From the NCBI RefSeq assembly GCF_903772925.1, contig NZ_LR812090.1, positions 1,198,333-1,262,332 of the forward strand: 64,000 bases of DNA, written 5' to 3'. The position numbers and the translations under genes are program-made. Below the pieces are notes generated by a model. It saw only the letters and a program-made list of their open reading frames with translations, was not told the origin of the DNA and did not search any database. Numbering within the stretch: the first letter of the stretch is position 1; the number at the start of each line of letters is the position of its first letter. The DNA comes from Alteromonas macleodii (GTDB lineage Bacteria; Pseudomonadota; Gammaproteobacteria; Enterobacterales; Alteromonadaceae). Below are positions 1 to 8,571 of this stretch, piece by piece.

Positions 1-48
1 AAGTGGTACAGCTCTATAGTTGACGTAGCCTGGGCTGAAGGAACATGA
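1..48 (+). CDS. Possible 3' end of an unidentified gene cut by the window edge
   Basis: Frame 1 is open from the first base and stops at TGA 46-48. The 15 residues have a coding-like composition (reading KWYSSIVDVAWAEGT). Nothing can be said of its function. A REP-like hairpin begins 12 bases after the stop, which is the usual place for such elements, just past the end of a gene. The tract is too short to be sure that it is coding at all. Confidence 0.2.
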   Translation, partial: KWYSSIVDVAWAEGT

Positions 49-59
49 AATTAAATTCG

Positions 60-86
60 TGGGGGATCCCTCAGACTCTGACCCCA
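60..86 (+). repeat. REP-like palindromic element, copy 1
   Basis: An imperfect palindrome with TGGGG/CCCCA ends encloses the core TCCCTCAGACTCTG. A near-identical element lies in inverted orientation at 47222-47249, with the same TCCCTCAGACTCTG core and the same GGGG/CCCC ends. Both copies are outside genes. Two dispersed intergenic copies with a G4 foot suggest a REP/RAYT-type repetitive element. No transposase gene is visible nearby. Confidence 0.6.
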
Positions 87-96
87 TCATTTTTTG

Positions 97-564
97 TTAT
101 TGACGTTTAATGGGAAGTTCGGTGGTGTTTTTCACTTGCTTCAATGCAAATGTTGAGCTTAAGTGGTCCACAAGGGGAAGATGCGTCAATTTCGTTTTAA
201 GTAAAAATTCGTATTCTTCAATACTTTCCACTATCACTTTCAGCAAATAGTCTTTTTCACCGCTTGTGGTGTGGCACTCTACTATTTCATCGATATTTTG
301 AACCGCATTTTCAAAGTCGGTCAGCGAGTCACCGTCATGGTTTTTGAGCGTAACGTAGATAAAAACTGATACGCCCAAATTGAGTTTTTTGCTATTTAGC
401 AAAGTAACTTTACCTAGGATGATTCCATCGGCTTCCATTCTCTTTACGCGACGCCAACATGGTGTATGTGACAATCCAACACGTTGACTTAAATCTGCCA
501 TTGATACCGTGGCGTCTTGCTGAAGTACGCGTAAAATCTCACGGTCAAACTTATCCAATTTCAT
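97..564 (-). CDS. Lrp/AsnC family transcriptional regulator
   Basis: A 155-residue protein of typical Lrp length. Residues about 5-55 form the AsnC-type helix-turn-helix, with the recognition region reading VGLSHTPCWRRVKRME. Residues about 65-145 form the RAM/ACT-like effector and oligomerisation domain. Family members bind amino acids as octamers and often control the gene next to them. Here the gene is divergent from a leucine dehydrogenase, so a role as its branched-chain-amino-acid sensor is a reasonable inference. I start at ATG 564, because the longer reading adds only GTG-TTG codons; a GGAA lies about ten bases upstream. A perfect-armed palindrome at 614-635 is a likely operator. Confidence 0.88.
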   Translation of the reverse strand: MKLDKFDREILRVLQQDATVSMADLSQRVGLSHTPCWRRVKRMEADGIILGKVTLLNSKKLNLGVSVFIYVTLKNHDGDSLTDFENAVQNIDEIVECHTTSGEKDYLLKVIVESIEEYEFLLKTKLTHLPLVDHLSSTFALKQVKNTTELPIKRQ

Positions 565-613
565 TAACACTGTTTCCGTCGTCTTTATGATGTTTATTAT
601 ATATCAAAATAAA

Positions 614-635
614 TTCTAGGATAGCTGTCCTAGAA
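614..635. promoter_or_regulatory. Palindrome in the Lrp/ldh divergent region, probable operator
   Basis: TTCTAGGA (614-621) and TCCTAGAA (628-635) are exact inverted arms around TAGCTG. The site lies 50-71 bases upstream of the Lrp ATG and about 250 bases upstream of ldh, inside the 319-base divergent intergenic region. The remainder of that region (to 883) holds a second, weaker inverted pair, GATACACTT at 715-723 and AAGTGTATC at 767-775. Binding by the adjacent Lrp protein is inferred from position only. Confidence 0.5.
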
Positions 636-883
636 AAATAGTATTCAATTCTATTGCGTTTCAGTTTGTAAAATTCATTAACAAACTTTGCAAGGCATGT
701 CCTCAGAATTATCAGATACACTTTTCAAAATGTTGATGATCTTTGCGATGCCGACGCTAAGCCAATAAGTGTATCGCAAATTGTTATCAGACTCTCACAT
801 CATTCCAAATGAGCACCGTCTAGAATTCGTGACAGCTCAGACTTGGATAGGCTTTAACTCATCACAGTATTAATAGGGAAAAT

Positions 884-1942
884 ATGTCAGTTTTTGATCA
901 CCCAGAGTTCGATAATCACGAACACGTTGCGTTTTATCACGACGAGAAGGCGGGCCTGAGTGCCATTATTGCTGTACACAACACCAACCTCGGCCCAGCG
1001 CTTGGCGGCTGTAGGATGTGGCCCTATGTTAACAGTAGTGAGGCGTTGACCGACGTATTGAGATTATCTAAAGGAATGACATATAAAGCTGCGATGGCCA
1101 ATTTAGAGCTTGGCGGCGGCAAGTCGGTAATAATTGGTGACCCTCGTAAAGCAAAATCGCCGGAAATGATGAAAGCGATGGGTAAATTCGTAGAATCATT
1201 GGGTGGAAAATACTTCACCGCTGAAGATTCAGGCATTTCAGTAACTGATTTACAAACCATGGCAACTGAGTCTGATTACATAGCGGGTGTTAAAGCTCAG
1301 TATCACTATGCGGGTGAAGTCCCCGATGGAAACCCCGCACCGTCAACGGCATATGGTGTTTTTGTTGGTTTAAAGGCTACCGTAGAGTATGGATTGAAGC
1401 GCAGCTTGGATGGAGTCAGTGTGGCCATTCAAGGAATGGGGCACGTTGGCTATCGTCTTGCTAAGCATTTACATGAACATGGCGCTAAACTTTACGTTGC
1501 TGATATTTATCCTGAAGGCGTGGAGAAAGCGGTGAGTGAGTTCGGTGCAACTGCGGTAGCGCCTGAAGAGATTTTGAGTTTAGATGTGGATGTACTTGCA
1601 CCTTGTGCATTAGGTGCTGCAATAAATGACCAAACGCTACCGGCGATTAAAGCCACAGTGATTGCAGGTGCAGCAAACAACCAGCTAGCTCGCGAAGACA
1701 TTGGTGAGTTACTTCAACAGCGCGGCATATTGTATGCGCCAGATTATGTGATCAATGCAGGGGGGGTTATTGATATCTTCCATCAGCGTATGGAATCGAG
1801 TTCTAACGAAGCATTACGCGCACATATTGAACAAATTGGCGAAACGCTAAAAGAAATTTATACCCGCGCTGAGCAGGAGGGGGCGGCGACTAACCGTGTC
1901 GCAAATGTAATTGCTGAAGAGAGATTTTCTATAAAGGGTTGA
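884..1942 (+). CDS. ldh: Leucine (Leu/Phe/Val) dehydrogenase
   Basis: Catalyses NAD-dependent oxidative deamination of branched-chain amino acids to 2-oxo acids, in the cytoplasm. The 352-residue length is typical. The substrate domain has the family lysines at K68 (MTYKAAM) and K80 (LELGGGKSVIIGDP), which match the Lys68/Lys80 pair known from Bacillus leucine dehydrogenase. A Rossmann domain follows with the dinucleotide motif QGMGHVG near residues 183-189, and the conserved GAANNQL segment follows it. The gene is divergent from an Lrp-type regulator, which fits amino-acid control. The stop codon overlaps the -35 of a promoter for the downstream 4.5S RNA. It may act more broadly on Val/Ile/Phe. 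Confidence 0.93.
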   Translation: MSVFDHPEFDNHEHVAFYHDEKAGLSAIIAVHNTNLGPALGGCRMWPYVNSSEALTDVLRLSKGMTYKAAMANLELGGGKSVIIGDPRKAKSPEMMKAMGKFVESLGGKYFTAEDSGISVTDLQTMATESDYIAGVKAQYHYAGEVPDGNPAPSTAYGVFVGLKATVEYGLKRSLDGVSVAIQGMGHVGYRLAKHLHEHGAKLYVADIYPEGVEKAVSEFGATAVAPEEILSLDVDVLAPCALGAAINDQTLPAIKATVIAGAANNQLAREDIGELLQQRGILYAPDYVINAGGVIDIFHQRMESSSNEALRAHIEQIGETLKEIYTRAEQEGAATNRVANVIAEERFSIKG

Positions 1943-1967
1943 AAACTCTTGGCCAAATAGTCATAAT
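1939..1967 (+). promoter_or_regulatory. Probable sigma-70 promoter of the 4.5S RNA gene
   Basis: TTGAAA (1939-1944), a 17-base spacer and CATAAT (1962-1967), followed by a GC-rich discriminator (GCGCCCC) as in stable-RNA promoters. The -35 box overlaps the ldh stop codon. The predicted start near 1974 leaves a leader of about 48 bases before mature 4.5S RNA. A CGCCCC/GGGGCG hairpin at 1969-1991 lies in this leader. Confidence 0.5.
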
Positions 1968-2021
1968 GCGCCCCGCACTCAGGCAGGGGCGAATGACTTT
2001 GCTTTGAATGCGGTTTTCTAT

Positions 2022-2133
2022 GGTGGGCTTTTGGTCCTCCCGCAATGATACTCTGTGAACCCGGTCAGGCCTGGAAGGGAGCAGCCGCAGCAGACGACTC
2101 ATGTGCCGGGATGTGGCTGAAGGCCTGCCACCC
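2022..2133 (+). ncRNA. ffs: 4.5S RNA of the signal recognition particle
   Basis: The conserved SRP Alu-less core is plain: CAGGCCTGGAAGGGAGCAGC, with the GGAA-type tetraloop region and the asymmetric-loop segment GCAGACGACTC, followed by TGTGCCGGGATG. The ends GGTGGG and CCACCC pair to close the long hairpin. It binds Ffh and FtsY for co-translational membrane targeting. The boundaries are set by the terminal pairing and could be off by a few bases. It is convergent with the ComFB-like gene, which ends 8 bases away. Confidence 0.93.
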
Positions 2134-2140
2134 AAATCTC

Positions 2141-2476
2141 TTATTCTACTTCTTCTATACCTTCTTCCGTATTTTCTTTCTTACTTTTATCTGCTTCGTC
2201 TAAATATTTCAGTGCTTTGCTAATCGCGTGCTCAACATTCATTTCCATTTGGTTGCGTTCACTTTGCGGCAGGTAAAATGCCATATCAACTTCATATCGA
2301 ATGTAACGCGGCGGAACCTGATTGAGCGCAAGGCAGCACAAATCTGCCAAATAATCGGGGCTTTTGGTCGTATCAAGACCCAGTTTACTAATTCTTTCTA
2401 AGACCAAGTGCTCATAATAATTGTGAATATCGTCGTCTAGTTTCACCTTCGTTCCCCTTATAGTTTTTGTAAGCAT
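2141..2476 (-). CDS. ComFB-family protein
   Basis: A 111-residue cytoplasmic protein. Residues 15-85 match the ComFB domain, seen as IHNYYEHLVLERI, then YLADLCCLALNQVPPRYIRYEVDMAFYL. The PPRYIRY...DMAFY block is the most typical part. The acidic/lysine-rich tail (EADKSKKENTEEGIEEVE) is low-complexity. ComFB was named from Bacillus competence loci. Later work links the family to cyclic-dinucleotide binding, but I cannot judge that here. It stands alone, convergent with ldh-ffs. The Shine-Dalgarno before ATG 2476 is poor. Confidence 0.75.
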   Translation of the reverse strand: MLTKTIRGTKVKLDDDIHNYYEHLVLERISKLGLDTTKSPDYLADLCCLALNQVPPRYIRYEVDMAFYLPQSERNQMEMNVEHAISKALKYLDEADKSKKENTEEGIEEVE

Positions 2477-2767
2477 CGTGCTTTAGCGTTATGAATAGTA
2501 TGCAAGCAATACGTTACACAACTAGCCTCAAGCTTAAAAGAGCCCTAGATCAAGAAAGCCTTTGAGCTTAAGAAATTCTTAGCTTAATTATAACCTTTAG
2601 TTCAGATTACGCCTTTACACTTGTAATGGATACATTCGTTTACGCCCACCGCGATACGACATTACCCTTAGCTATGTAACCTTATAATGTATAGCTTGTA
2701 TTCTGGGGATGTCGAGGTGACGGTGTTAGTATTACACGGTTCAAATCAGTAATAAGGCAATAATAAA

Positions 2768-3859
2768 ATGAAGAAAAATATAGAGCCCTGCTACTACGGC
2801 GATTACTTGCATCTAGATAAGGTACTAGGTGCGCAAGAATTGCAAAGCGAGAAATACGGCGATGCGGCCCACGAAGAGATGTTGTTCATTATCGTACATC
2901 AGGTTTACGAACTCTGGTTTAAACAGGTCCTTCACGAACTCAATGCCGTTATTGATACGTTTAACCAAGAAACGGTGAAAGACCAGCAGTTAACGTTAGT
3001 TGTACACAGACTGCAGCGAATCATACAAATTCAAAAGCTTATGAACGACCAAATTGCCATCATGGAAACCATGACACCGCAGCAATTTCTGTCGTTTCGA
3101 GATTATCTTGTGCCCGCATCGGGCTTTCAGAGTATCCAGTTCAAACGTTTAGAAATTTCTCTTGGCTTAAAACGTGATTTTAGGATCGATTTTGACAAGC
3201 AAAGCTTTTATAACCGGCTTACTGACAAGGACCGAGCATTACTCGAAAGTTTAGAAAGCAAGCCGAGCTTGTTTGAATTGGTCGATGATTGGCTTTCTCG
3301 CATGCCCCTTTTAAAAACTGAAGGGTTCGACTTTTGGCAATACTATAAAAATGCTGCTGACGAAATGTTGAAAGATGACCATAGCACCATTTCTACTAGT
3401 GATATGTTGTCGGAGACAGAAAAGCGTCAGGAGCTGAAGGATCTAAAAGCCACTAGAGAAAACTTCGATGCCTTATTTGATGAAACTAGATTTGAAAAAC
3501 TTCGAGGTGAAGATAAGTTCCGTTTAAGCCATAAGGCCATGCTCTCAGCTTTATTTATAAAGCAATACTCGGAAGAGCCAATATTCAATCTTCCTTTTCA
3601 ACTTATCACAGCACTTACTGAAGTGGATGAGCAATTAACGATATGGCGATATCGTCATGCAATGATGGTTCAGCGTATGCTGGGTACTAAAATAGGGACG
3701 GGCGGCTCTTCTGGTCACCACTATCTAAAGAAAACCACCGAGTCCAATCGCATATTTCTAGATTTCTTCAACATGGCAACTTTTTTACTGCCTAAAAGTG
3801 TGTTGCCTGAACTGCCCGAAGCAGTGCGTAAATATTTGGGTTTTTATCTACAGCAGTGA
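2768..3859 (+). CDS. kynA: Tryptophan 2,3-dioxygenase
   Basis: Heme enzyme opening the indole ring of L-tryptophan to N-formylkynurenine, the first step of the kynurenine pathway. It has the distal histidine motif HQVYELWFKQ (H44), the FRDYLVPASGFQS block near residue 115, and near residue 300 the WRYRHAMMVQRMLG segment with the heme-ligand His, followed by GTKIGTGGSSG. At 363 residues it is longer than the ~280-300-residue bacterial type and nearer the animal type. No kynurenine formamidase, kynureninase or monooxygenase gene lies beside it, so the rest of the pathway must be elsewhere. No clear operator is visible in the 291 bases upstream. Confidence 0.92.
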   Translation: MKKNIEPCYYGDYLHLDKVLGAQELQSEKYGDAAHEEMLFIIVHQVYELWFKQVLHELNAVIDTFNQETVKDQQLTLVVHRLQRIIQIQKLMNDQIAIMETMTPQQFLSFRDYLVPASGFQSIQFKRLEISLGLKRDFRIDFDKQSFYNRLTDKDRALLESLESKPSLFELVDDWLSRMPLLKTEGFDFWQYYKNAADEMLKDDHSTISTSDMLSETEKRQELKDLKATRENFDALFDETRFEKLRGEDKFRLSHKAMLSALFIKQYSEEPIFNLPFQLITALTEVDEQLTIWRYRHAMMVQRMLGTKIGTGGSSGHHYLKKTTESNRIFLDFFNMATFLLPKSVLPELPEAVRKYLGFYLQQ

Positions 3860-4357
3860 GTAAACTTAATTCATTAATTTTATCTTATAATTTTTTTCAG
3901 CATTTTTTTGTTCGTCTAGAGGCCAAGTAAAAAGAAATATCTAGGGTTGTTTAACCTCATAAATTTGCATTTAAAGTTTTTAAGTAAAATTAAAGCGTCC
4001 TTTCAATTATCTTTTGATTTTAAATTACGGCACAAAATTCAACCTGCAAAAGATTAAATTATAACCACTTTGAGCGAGCGGTATGAAAAATAATCAGAAA
4101 AAAAGTTAGTTCTTTTTTTACATTTTATCTATCTGTAATAAAAGACTTTATTTCGATTTTGTAGCTATTTTGTTACAATTTTCTCTGAAGTGCCAAAAAA
4201 AAATTGAACTTTTCAGAACCGTTTATCTGATCCTTATTGACCCTGAATTGTGCTTGTGTTTATTATCATTATGAGGTCCAAACCTTATTAATAATAAATC
4301 GTTATAAAGACGATGCTGAAATGCTAAAACGTATTTTCAAGTCCAGGGAGACAATAC
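3860..4357. other. AT-rich intergenic region upstream of a TonB-dependent receptor
   Basis: About 500 bases without a plausible gene on either strand. It is very AT-rich. A symmetrical hairpin of an A7G arm and a CT7 arm at 4098-4119 could act as a weak terminator of kynA or a leader structure. No Fur-box-like 19-mer was seen. The long leader probably carries the receptor promoter, but no -10/-35 pair stands out. Confidence 0.4.
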
Positions 4358-7177
4358 ATGCTTACAAATTCTAAGCTGGCTAAATCAGTCAAGCTAGCGT
4401 GCGCGTTTGGTGCTGCGTCCGCTTTTTCATTTTCAGGTGCTGTTAACGCACAAGAAGAGCAATCTGCTGAAACAGTTGAAAAAATTCAGATAACTGGTTC
4501 TCGTATTCAGCGTACCGATATTGAATCACCAGTTCCAATTACGGTAATCGGACGTAATGAAATTTTATCAATCGGTGCAATCAACGCGGCAGACGTACTA
4601 AATCAATCACCTGTTTCAATTGCGTCAAGCGATCAATCAAATAGTTCTTTTTCAACTACTGCAGTCGGTCTTAATACAACGGCTTTACGTAACCTAGGTG
4701 AATCAAGAACTCTTGTTTTGGTCAACGGTCGTCGTTTCGTTTCTGGCGTATCTCCTTCTAGTGGTTACGCAGTTGATCTTAACTCTATCCCCGCATCAAT
4801 GATTGAGCGCATTGAAATTCTTAAAAGCGCTTCGTCTGCAATTTATGGTTCAGACGCCGTGGCAGGGGTAGTTAACATCATTACTCGCTCCGATTTTGAA
4901 GGCGTTGAAGTAAATGTAACTAGCGGAATTTCAGGAGAGTCTGACAGAGAGAAAAATGCAATAAACATCACTGCAGGTAACTCTTGGGACTCTGGAAGCG
5001 TTACTATCGCAATGGGCTATGATGACGACAAAGGTTTAAAAGCTTCTGATAGAGATTTTTCTCGTTATGATCAAGCGGTTTTCCTAGATGAAAATGGTAA
5101 TGAATATGTAGATATTCAGAATTCCTCTTACCCTCCACAAGGTCGAGTTGGGTCGTCTTACAATGGTGACGGTACACCGTATGTTGGATCTGAAGATTCA
5201 TTTAACCGTGCCTCTTATCGTCAATTAGTAACACCTCTTGAGCGTAAATATGTTGCATTTAACTTTAAACAAGAGCTAAACGATGATGTTCAATATTTTG
5301 CTGAAGCGAACTGGAACTCATCTGAAACGTATGACTCTACAACTGAACCTACTCCTTTTGACGTAAAAGACGTTTTTAAACCGTCACGTGGTGGTACAGG
5401 TGGCATTAGTATGTCAAATCCTATGCTTCCAGATTTGCTGGTACAAAACTTGATGAACGACGGCCTCACAATGGATGACAACATTCCATGGACTGTAAGA
5501 CGTATGGTTGAGTTTGGAGCTCGTTCAACCAATATGGAGCGCGACACAGTACGTATAGCAACTGGACTTGATTGGAACATTGACGATAACTGGGCACTTA
5601 ATACTTTTGTTAGTTGGGGTAAAACCGACCAATGGCAAGAGAATGGTGGCCAAGTAAATTTAGAGCGTGCTTATCAAGCATTTAATGTAGTAGAAGATCC
5701 TGACACTGGCGAAATCGTGTGCGCAGATGAAACTGCGCGTTTATATGGATGTGTTCCTCTTAACATCTGGGGTGAAGGAACTATTTCTGAAGAAGCTGTT
5801 CGATATGTAAGTACTCCAGCGAAAGCAACTGGTGAAGCAGAACAGTTTATTTTCGGTGCCACCGTTGTCGGAGAGACCCCTTTAGAACTTCCGGGCGGTT
5901 TTGTTAACGTGGCCGTTGGTGTTGAGCACCGTTTAGAGAAAGGTCAATTCCAACCTGGCGATTTTGCTCAAGTAGGTGCTTCGAGTACTAACCAGGCAGA
6001 TGCTACAGACGGTAGTTTTTACACAAACGATGTATTTATAGAAACAAGCATTCCGGTTTTAGAGAACTTGATTGTAGACGCTGCAGCTCGCTATGCTGAC
6101 CATGAAATCGTGGGCGGTGAAACTACGTGGAATCTAGGTGTTGAATATTCACCTATTGATACGCTTAAGCTCCGTGCTTCAGCAGCAACAGCGATACGTA
6201 CTCCTAACATCGCTGACTTATTTGGCGGTCGAGGAGAAACTTTCGCAGGGGTTTCAGACCCTTGTTCTGGGATCACTGCAGACAGCACAGGTACGATAGC
6301 AGAAAATTGTTTATCTATTCCCGAGATTTCGGCACGAGTTGCCCGTGACGGAGAGTTTGTTCTAACACAAGTCGAGTCACAAAGTACTGGCGGTACTGTT
6401 GGTGGTAACCCCGATGTTGAACCGGAAACTTCAGATAACTGGAGTGCTGGTGCTGTATGGCAAGTCATGGATGGTTTATCTCTAACCGTAGATTACTATG
6501 ATATTTCGATTGAGGACGCGATAAGCACCACTTCACGCTCTACAGTGGTTAGACGTTGCTTCGAGAGCACCAATTTCGATCCAAACTGTGGTGGAGACGT
6601 TGTTCGCGATGCGAATGGTGCGCTTACTGAAGTTAATAGTGGTACGAGTAATGAAAACGACATCGATACTAAAGGCTTCGATGTAGAAGTGGCGTACACC
6701 ACTGACCTAGTAGGCGGCCAGTTTGGTGTAAACTTTATCTGGAATCATACTTCTGAATACATAGTAACGGGTATTGAATCAGGTGACGCTGTAGATTTTG
6801 CTGGTGAAGTCCTATACCCAGATGACCGCGCTAATCTTAACCTGTCTTATGGTTATGAAGACTGGAACTTCACATGGAGAATGCGCTATTGGGCATCATC
6901 AGTTGACTCTGTTGAAGGGAATAACTATAACTTCACTAACTTCGCGCCACTGGAAGAGTATAACGAATTTCCATCAGTTATATATCATGATGTTTCGGCT
7001 TCTTACGTGATCAGTGACAATATGGACATATCTCTGGTAGTAAGAAACGCTTTTGATAAACAACCTCCTGTAGCTAACCAAAGCTCAGTAAACGGCGGTA
7101 CTGGTATCAACACTGTATCAGAAGCTTATGATGTAACAGGTCGATATATGCAAGCTAGCTTTACTGCTCGTTTCTAA
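4358..7177 (+). CDS. TonB-dependent outer-membrane receptor, substrate unknown
   Basis: A 939-residue receptor. The signal peptide ends near residue 31 (AVNA/QEE). The plug domain follows (about 40-175: IQITGSRIQRTDIESPVPITV, LRNLGESRTLVLVNGRR, IPASMIERIEILKSASSAIYGSDAVAGVVNIITR). A long 22-strand barrel ends with the outer-membrane signature MQASFTARF. Plugs with QITGSRI are common in marine gammaproteobacterial receptors for carbohydrates or peptides, but the ligand cannot be told. It is monocistronic, with a good terminator at 7202-7237. The energy for transport could come from the TonB operon 1.4 kb downstream. Confidence 0.93.
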   Translation: MLTNSKLAKSVKLACAFGAASAFSFSGAVNAQEEQSAETVEKIQITGSRIQRTDIESPVPITVIGRNEILSIGAINAADVLNQSPVSIASSDQSNSSFSTTAVGLNTTALRNLGESRTLVLVNGRRFVSGVSPSSGYAVDLNSIPASMIERIEILKSASSAIYGSDAVAGVVNIITRSDFEGVEVNVTSGISGESDREKNAINITAGNSWDSGSVTIAMGYDDDKGLKASDRDFSRYDQAVFLDENGNEYVDIQNSSYPPQGRVGSSYNGDGTPYVGSEDSFNRASYRQLVTPLERKYVAFNFKQELNDDVQYFAEANWNSSETYDSTTEPTPFDVKDVFKPSRGGTGGISMSNPMLPDLLVQNLMNDGLTMDDNIPWTVRRMVEFGARSTNMERDTVRIATGLDWNIDDNWALNTFVSWGKTDQWQENGGQVNLERAYQAFNVVEDPDTGEIVCADETARLYGCVPLNIWGEGTISEEAVRYVSTPAKATGEAEQFIFGATVVGETPLELPGGFVNVAVGVEHRLEKGQFQPGDFAQVGASSTNQADATDGSFYTNDVFIETSIPVLENLIVDAAARYADHEIVGGETTWNLGVEYSPIDTLKLRASAATAIRTPNIADLFGGRGETFAGVSDPCSGITADSTGTIAENCLSIPEISARVARDGEFVLTQVESQSTGGTVGGNPDVEPETSDNWSAGAVWQVMDGLSLTVDYYDISIEDAISTTSRSTVVRRCFESTNFDPNCGGDVVRDANGALTEVNSGTSNENDIDTKGFDVEVAYTTDLVGGQFGVNFIWNHTSEYIVTGIESGDAVDFAGEVLYPDDRANLNLSYGYEDWNFTWRMRYWASSVDSVEGNNYNFTNFAPLEEYNEFPSVIYHDVSASYVISDNMDISLVVRNAFDKQPPVANQSSVNGGTGINTVSEAYDVTGRYMQASFTARF

Positions 7178-7201
7178 TTAAAGCGTTACGTTCTTGAGTG
7201 A

Positions 7202-7237
7202 AAGCAAGTCAGGTAATAATAGCTGGCTTGCTTTTTT
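7202..7237 (+). terminator. Rho-independent terminator of the TonB-dependent receptor
   Basis: AAGCAAGTCAG (7202-7212) pairs with CTGGCTTGCTT (7223-7233) with one G-T pair, and a T-run follows directly. It lies 25 bases after the receptor stop. Confidence 0.8.
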
Positions 7238-7905
7238 ATTTGCGAATCACTATTAAAAAGCTTTTTTGAATTTATATTTAATGACTAGCTTTAATCATGT
7301 TTTTACCTCCTCATCAAATAAAGTTACGAAGTAAATTAACTTTACACTTTCCATGTCGCGTCTTTATTCCTTAAATCTTCTCTTGGTGCGTACTTAAATG
7401 ACATTGTAAAAATACCATTTCACTATTATTAAAGCTTTACCCAAATCTTTCGCTTGTTTATTAGATAAGTAGCCTGTGACGAAGTCATCGCATAGTATGG
7501 TAGATTGGTGGATTCTGAATCTGCAACATAAAATCAGCTTACTTACAGTAGACGTTGACTTTTCTTGCTCTTGGGCCTTTCGACGAACTACACTGATATT
7601 TGCTCAGAATAGGCTTAAACAATCAAAAGCAATCTTTCAAAACAAAAAGTTAGATTTCTTCAGATAGCTTATAACGAAGAGACCACTGCAGTTTCGCATA
7701 GAAGAAGGGTTAATTTTTATTTTTGTGTATTAACACCTGACATGAGCGGGTTTTATTGATAGAAAACTAATATGTGGCATTCGAGTACAGGAATGGAAAG
7801 GGCGAATGTTGCATTTGTTTATAAATCTAAGTGCTGTCCGAGTACTTCGAAAAAGCTGAATATATTAGTATCAATCGGGTAGAAAGCGTTTTTCAATAGC
7901 GCTAA
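7238..7905. other. Gene-poor region between the receptor and a decayed gene
   Basis: No convincing gene. A 63-codon open frame at 7476-7667 has no ribosome binding site and unusual composition, and I do not accept it as a gene. An inverted repeat TAAAGTTA/TAACTTTA lies at 7319-7326 and 7337-7344. The stretch could be further decayed sequence upstream of the remnant at 7906-8258. Confidence 0.4.
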
Positions 7906-8258
7906 AAGATTACTCAGGGTAGAGAGAACATTCGATTGAAGCTAAATGGTGAAGTCGAATACTTTGTCAGTGAAAACCAATGTGCCCTTTACGATACTAA
8001 TTTCCCCTAACTCTTGAAGACGGTTATGAATTAAAAATCGTTCGAAAGAAAGAGGCTATCGTTGAAGTATACGATAAAGAATTAAGATCTCATGGCGTAA
8101 GACTATCGGATTTAATCGACGCTGCGAGCGATTCTGAAAAAATTACGTTACTCAAAAGTAAATTAATGTGTAACGATTTTGTTGATATTAGTGTGTCAGA
8201 TATATCCGATAAAAGAGGTTTAATAGGCACCACAATTAGTGCTATAAAAAGGCAGTAA
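7906..8258 (+). pseudogene. Frameshifted remnant of an unidentified protein gene
   Basis: Two adjoining forward frames read like one protein. The first, open from 7906, gives REN-IRLKLNGEVEYFVSENQ-CALYDTNFP and hits TAA at 8008-8010. Restoring one C in the CCCC run at 8004-8007 continues it into LTLEDGYELKIVRKKEAIV, then HGVRLSDLIDAASDSEK, ending SAIKRQ at TAA 8256-8258. Composition and codon use look coding in both parts, so a single-base deletion is the simplest explanation. Upstream the frame is closed and no start is seen, so the 5' part is missing or decayed. I do not recognise the family. An alternative is a real small ORF downstream of the shift, but it lacks a start near the break. 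Confidence 0.5.
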
Positions 8259-8571
8259 CTTGTCGTATTTTTAACCACTAACTGTGAATGTTAACGTGCA
8301 ATATGTCCTTCAGGTTAATTTATTAACAAACAGATTGCATAAAAGGTGATTAATTGGACGCTGAGTGAACAATTAATCTCCACTTCTCGGCTGCAAGTAC
8401 TTTGCTAGCTTGACTCTACCGAGCAATCCATGTGAATATAATACGTTCGTAGTACTGACTATTAATGTCAGAGCTACATTCCTGAAACAAAATTGTGAAA
8501 GTTTTATACGCCCCTTGCCCGAATATTTTCCTTATCGGCGAGGATTCAAATAAGAAATTTGGTTGGGAACT

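Noticed and set aside
4100..4357. Fur box before the large receptor
   Set aside because: No sequence near the GATAATGATTATCATTATC type was found in the leader, so iron control is not supported.
7476..7667. 63-codon forward open frame in the gene-poor region
   Set aside because: No Shine-Dalgarno, odd amino-acid composition, no resemblance to any family, and the codons look random.
8409..8446. TTGACT ... TATAAT as promoter of the TonB operon
   Set aside because: The spacing is 21 bases, too long for a sigma-70 promoter.
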